From assembly GCA_009746045.1 (NCBI GenBank), contig RPFO01000085.1, positions 62,001 through 126,000 of the forward strand: a DNA stretch of 64,000 bases, in the 5' to 3' direction. The DNA is from Mesostigma viride (taxonomy: Eukaryota; Streptophyta; Mesostigmatophyceae; Mesostigmatales; Mesostigmataceae). Within the stretch, counting starts at the first letter, position 1. Each line of letters starts with the position of its first letter. Positions 62,150 through 64,000 of the stretch are shown piece after piece. The notes under the pieces were generated by a model. It was not told the DNA's origin. It ran no database searches and saw only the letters and a program-made list of their open reading frames with translations. A program made the position numbers and the translations under genes.

Positions 62150-62880
62150 CTACTGTTCCCCCTCCCCCCCCAAATCCATATGAACTAACCCCGAAGAAGA
62201 CCCTGGCGAAAAAGCCACTGCTGGAGGGTCACGAGGGAGCGAAGAGGGTGCGGAAGCCTGATTATCATAGGGGAACCCTGGGGGTCCTGCCTGCACAGCA
62301 TTCAGCCTACTAGGGGTAGCTGAGGGAATGCGTCCTGAAGTAGGACGAATAGGAGCACGCTGAGGGGTACGAGGAGGACGTGCGTCGGGATGAGGGGGAG
62401 CACCCGAGAGGAACTTGGGGCACTCACGTTTAAGATGACCTACTTCCTTACAATGATAGCATGTGATATGAGAGACATCAAGAGCTGAAAGATCAGCAAC
62501 GCAGATATCTAATTCTTCTACATAGGAGTTCTCCTCCTCAGGGGTAAGGATAATATTATTAATACGGGAACGGGTAGGGAGAGAAGGAGTGGTGAAGAAA
62601 TCTGCTACTCGCAAGAGATGCTGGCGCACATGCTTGAGGGGCAGATCCGTAAAACGGTAGGCAGAGAACTGGCGCTTGACTTCACGTAATAAAGGTCTAC
62701 TGAGGCCTTGGAGGAAGCGAGCACGTACTTCTGCACCCGACAAATCCCTAATTCGTACCATCTGAGCATCAAACTCTTTCATATACTCCTTAAATGATTT
62801 AGTACCCTGCTGCAAGGTACCAAAGGCTAATCTGTCCTGCCAATCTGAATCAGGAGGGACTAAATGGTTCTCTAAACGCT
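62150..62880 (-). pseudogene. Chromovirus gag, C-terminal part
   Basis: The frame is open to the TTAA at 62880 (KRLENHLVPPDSDWQDRL), then the retrotransposon gag core (FKEYMKEFDAQMVRIRDLSG, RFLQGLSRPLLREVKRQ), a CCHC knuckle CYHCKEVGHLKREC, and a Pro/Ser-rich tail ending GLVHMDLGGEGEQ. The N-terminus is displaced to the far side of insertion G, outside the window. Confidence 0.88.
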
Positions 62881-62883
62881 TAA

Positions 62884-64000
62884 GGGGAGGGTCCCATAGA
62901 AATATATCAAAACTTACCCCCCCTAATAACTACAGAAATGCAACTGACAACCACTGAATGATGTTTGGGGACCATAAACATGATGTTTGGGCATGCATAC
63001 CACCACTTGTTGGGGGTACTACCCCCAGCCATACACCGGCTATGAGCTAAAAATAGAAAAAAACGGTGTCCGGGGCACATCTTGCCCAGAACAGTGGGAG
63101 AACCAGTTGCATGAAAAAAGTAATACCCATATAAAAATGTCATGGGACATGGTTTCTACCTAATTGGATCAACAAAATCAGCACATCCCTTTGAGTTATT
63201 AATTTTTGGGCCAAAAATACGCTTTTTTAGGCGGGGCGTCCCCATACACACTCATAACACATCAATTAGGCCTAAAAAGTAATAGTCAAATTCTGTCATG
63301 ACCATAGAAGGCACTGTCAAAGTTTGGTGGCATTCTGAGCTCAGCTGTGGCAGTTATTAATTTTGGCAGTTGGCCACCTGTGCAGACGCTAAGGAAGGCA
63401 TTAGTGAGTATTAAGGCACACTAACACTTCCTATGCCATCCAAAAGGCTCCTGACCATGCCCAATTCGACCACAATGTACAAGGAGGTGGCTGGGCACGT
63501 CATGTGCCCTTGCCTTACCTCGACACGGGCAACCTGTTGCGTGTGTGCACAACAATGAGGCAGGTAGCTCTACATGCCTAGCCGACACTTCTAAAGCATA
63601 TTTCAGGTTTATGGTGTGGGCATCATCCCAAAACCAAGCTCAAACACACCCTAGAAAGCCATATCCACTAATTGCCCAGCAAGGGTAACAACAGACAGTC
63701 CACAGAGAAAGCAGAATTATCATACATGCTGCTTGCCAAGGCTTCTTACCATGGTTACCTTGCCTTGCTAGCATATGAATTAGGGCTCTCCCATTTTAGT
63801 GGGAGAAAGGCCAACAAGACAACGATAACCCCTACCTACGTGCAGTTCCACCCATGCAGTATGCCCCTCAGAAAAACCACTGCCACCTTTCTTTCCAGCG
63901 CAATTGTTTGCCAAGAAACAAACTCAAGCTTGTGAGCCTCTAACCACAATGAAGCCTCTGCTAAGAAAGGCCGCGTCAATATTCACACAAAACTGAGTGC
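62884..64000. mobile_element. TTAA-flanked element, family G, copy 2 (runs off window)
   Basis: Begins GGGGAGGGTCCCATAG directly after TTAA (62880-62883) and interrupts chromovirus gag. It matches copy 1 (3571 onward) to the last base of the window, with few substitutions and a 19-bp indel near 63002 (CACCACTTGTTGGGGGTAC, only here). No transposase is visible in this part. Confidence 0.85.

Larger units (their letters stand above)
53102..62883 (-). mobile_element. Ty3/Gypsy chromovirus (minus strand, interrupted)
   Basis: The 3' LTR is at 53102-53532, and gag runs to the insertion of G at 62880. The remaining 5' part lies beyond the right edge. Order on the minus strand: gag, protease, RT, RNase H, integrase, chromodomain, extra ORF, LTR. 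Several frameshifts disable it. Inserted in LINE copy 3 and itself split by F (58239-59942) and G (62884 onward). Confidence 0.92.

Noticed and set aside
1-64000. tRNA or rRNA genes
   Set aside because: I looked for conserved tRNA box motifs and rRNA cores while reading and saw none I could support; a covariance-model scan would be decisive.
1-64000. Assignment to Chlamydomonas or Volvox
   Set aside because: TGTAA and the element types hint at green algae, but nothing here is species-diagnostic.

Overview
This window reads as nuclear DNA of a eukaryote, most likely a green alga. It has spliced genes with GT/AG introns, a methionine sulfoxide reductase whose N-terminus looks like a plastid (thylakoid) targeting sequence, a voltage-gated cation channel of the CatSper type, TGTAA motifs downstream of that gene, and chromovirus, Copia-related, piggyBac and non-LTR elements. 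I could not fix the species. No rRNA, tRNA or CRISPR array was seen.

Layout. 1-3404: a decayed non-LTR retrotransposon (LINE) on the + strand, invaded by tetranucleotide satellites. 3567-about 5450: a TTAA-flanked element (family G). 6040-7640: a methionine-R-sulfoxide reductase B gene on the minus strand, with two exons visible. 8484-9173: a 345-bp tandem duplication. 9552-20459: a nine-exon, 384-codon single-domain cation channel on the + strand. All its splice junctions can be read and the frame closes. Its introns are full of satellites and degenerate copies of its own exon ends. 22111-22726: a 5'-truncated LINE with a 13-bp target duplication.

24618-48890 is one retrotransposon (element A, TSD CGTTC) swollen by nested insertions. 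Element B (28574-40540, TSD GCAGT) sits in A. Element D (30543-39826, TSD TAAGC, opposite strand) sits in B. An ORF1-only 'half-LINE' (36307-37734) sits in D, and a second copy (40574-42503) sits in A. A piggyBac transposon E (44706-48166, TSD TTAA) sits in the 3' part of A and itself carries a small insertion with a 13-bp target duplication. A, B and D belong to one lineage. They have Copia-like RT, RNase H and integrase, but A and D order their domains integrase - protease - RT - RNase H. Their RT active site is HGDD, their protease motif is DT(N/Q), and all three have LTRs running AGTT...AACT. Gag starts only 19-28 nt after the LTR. This lineage is the best candidate here for something undescribed.

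50190-53101 is a third LINE copy. A minus-strand Ty3/Gypsy chromovirus (3' LTR 53102-53532) is inserted in it, with PR-RT-RH-IN-chromodomain order and an extra ~770-codon ORF between the chromodomain and the 3' LTR. The chromovirus is interrupted by a 1.7-kb piggyBac relative F (58239-59942), and its gag by a second copy of family G (62884 to the window end).

Only the MsrB and the channel look like cellular genes. Nearly all the rest is mobile-element DNA in layers whose relative ages can be read from the nesting.
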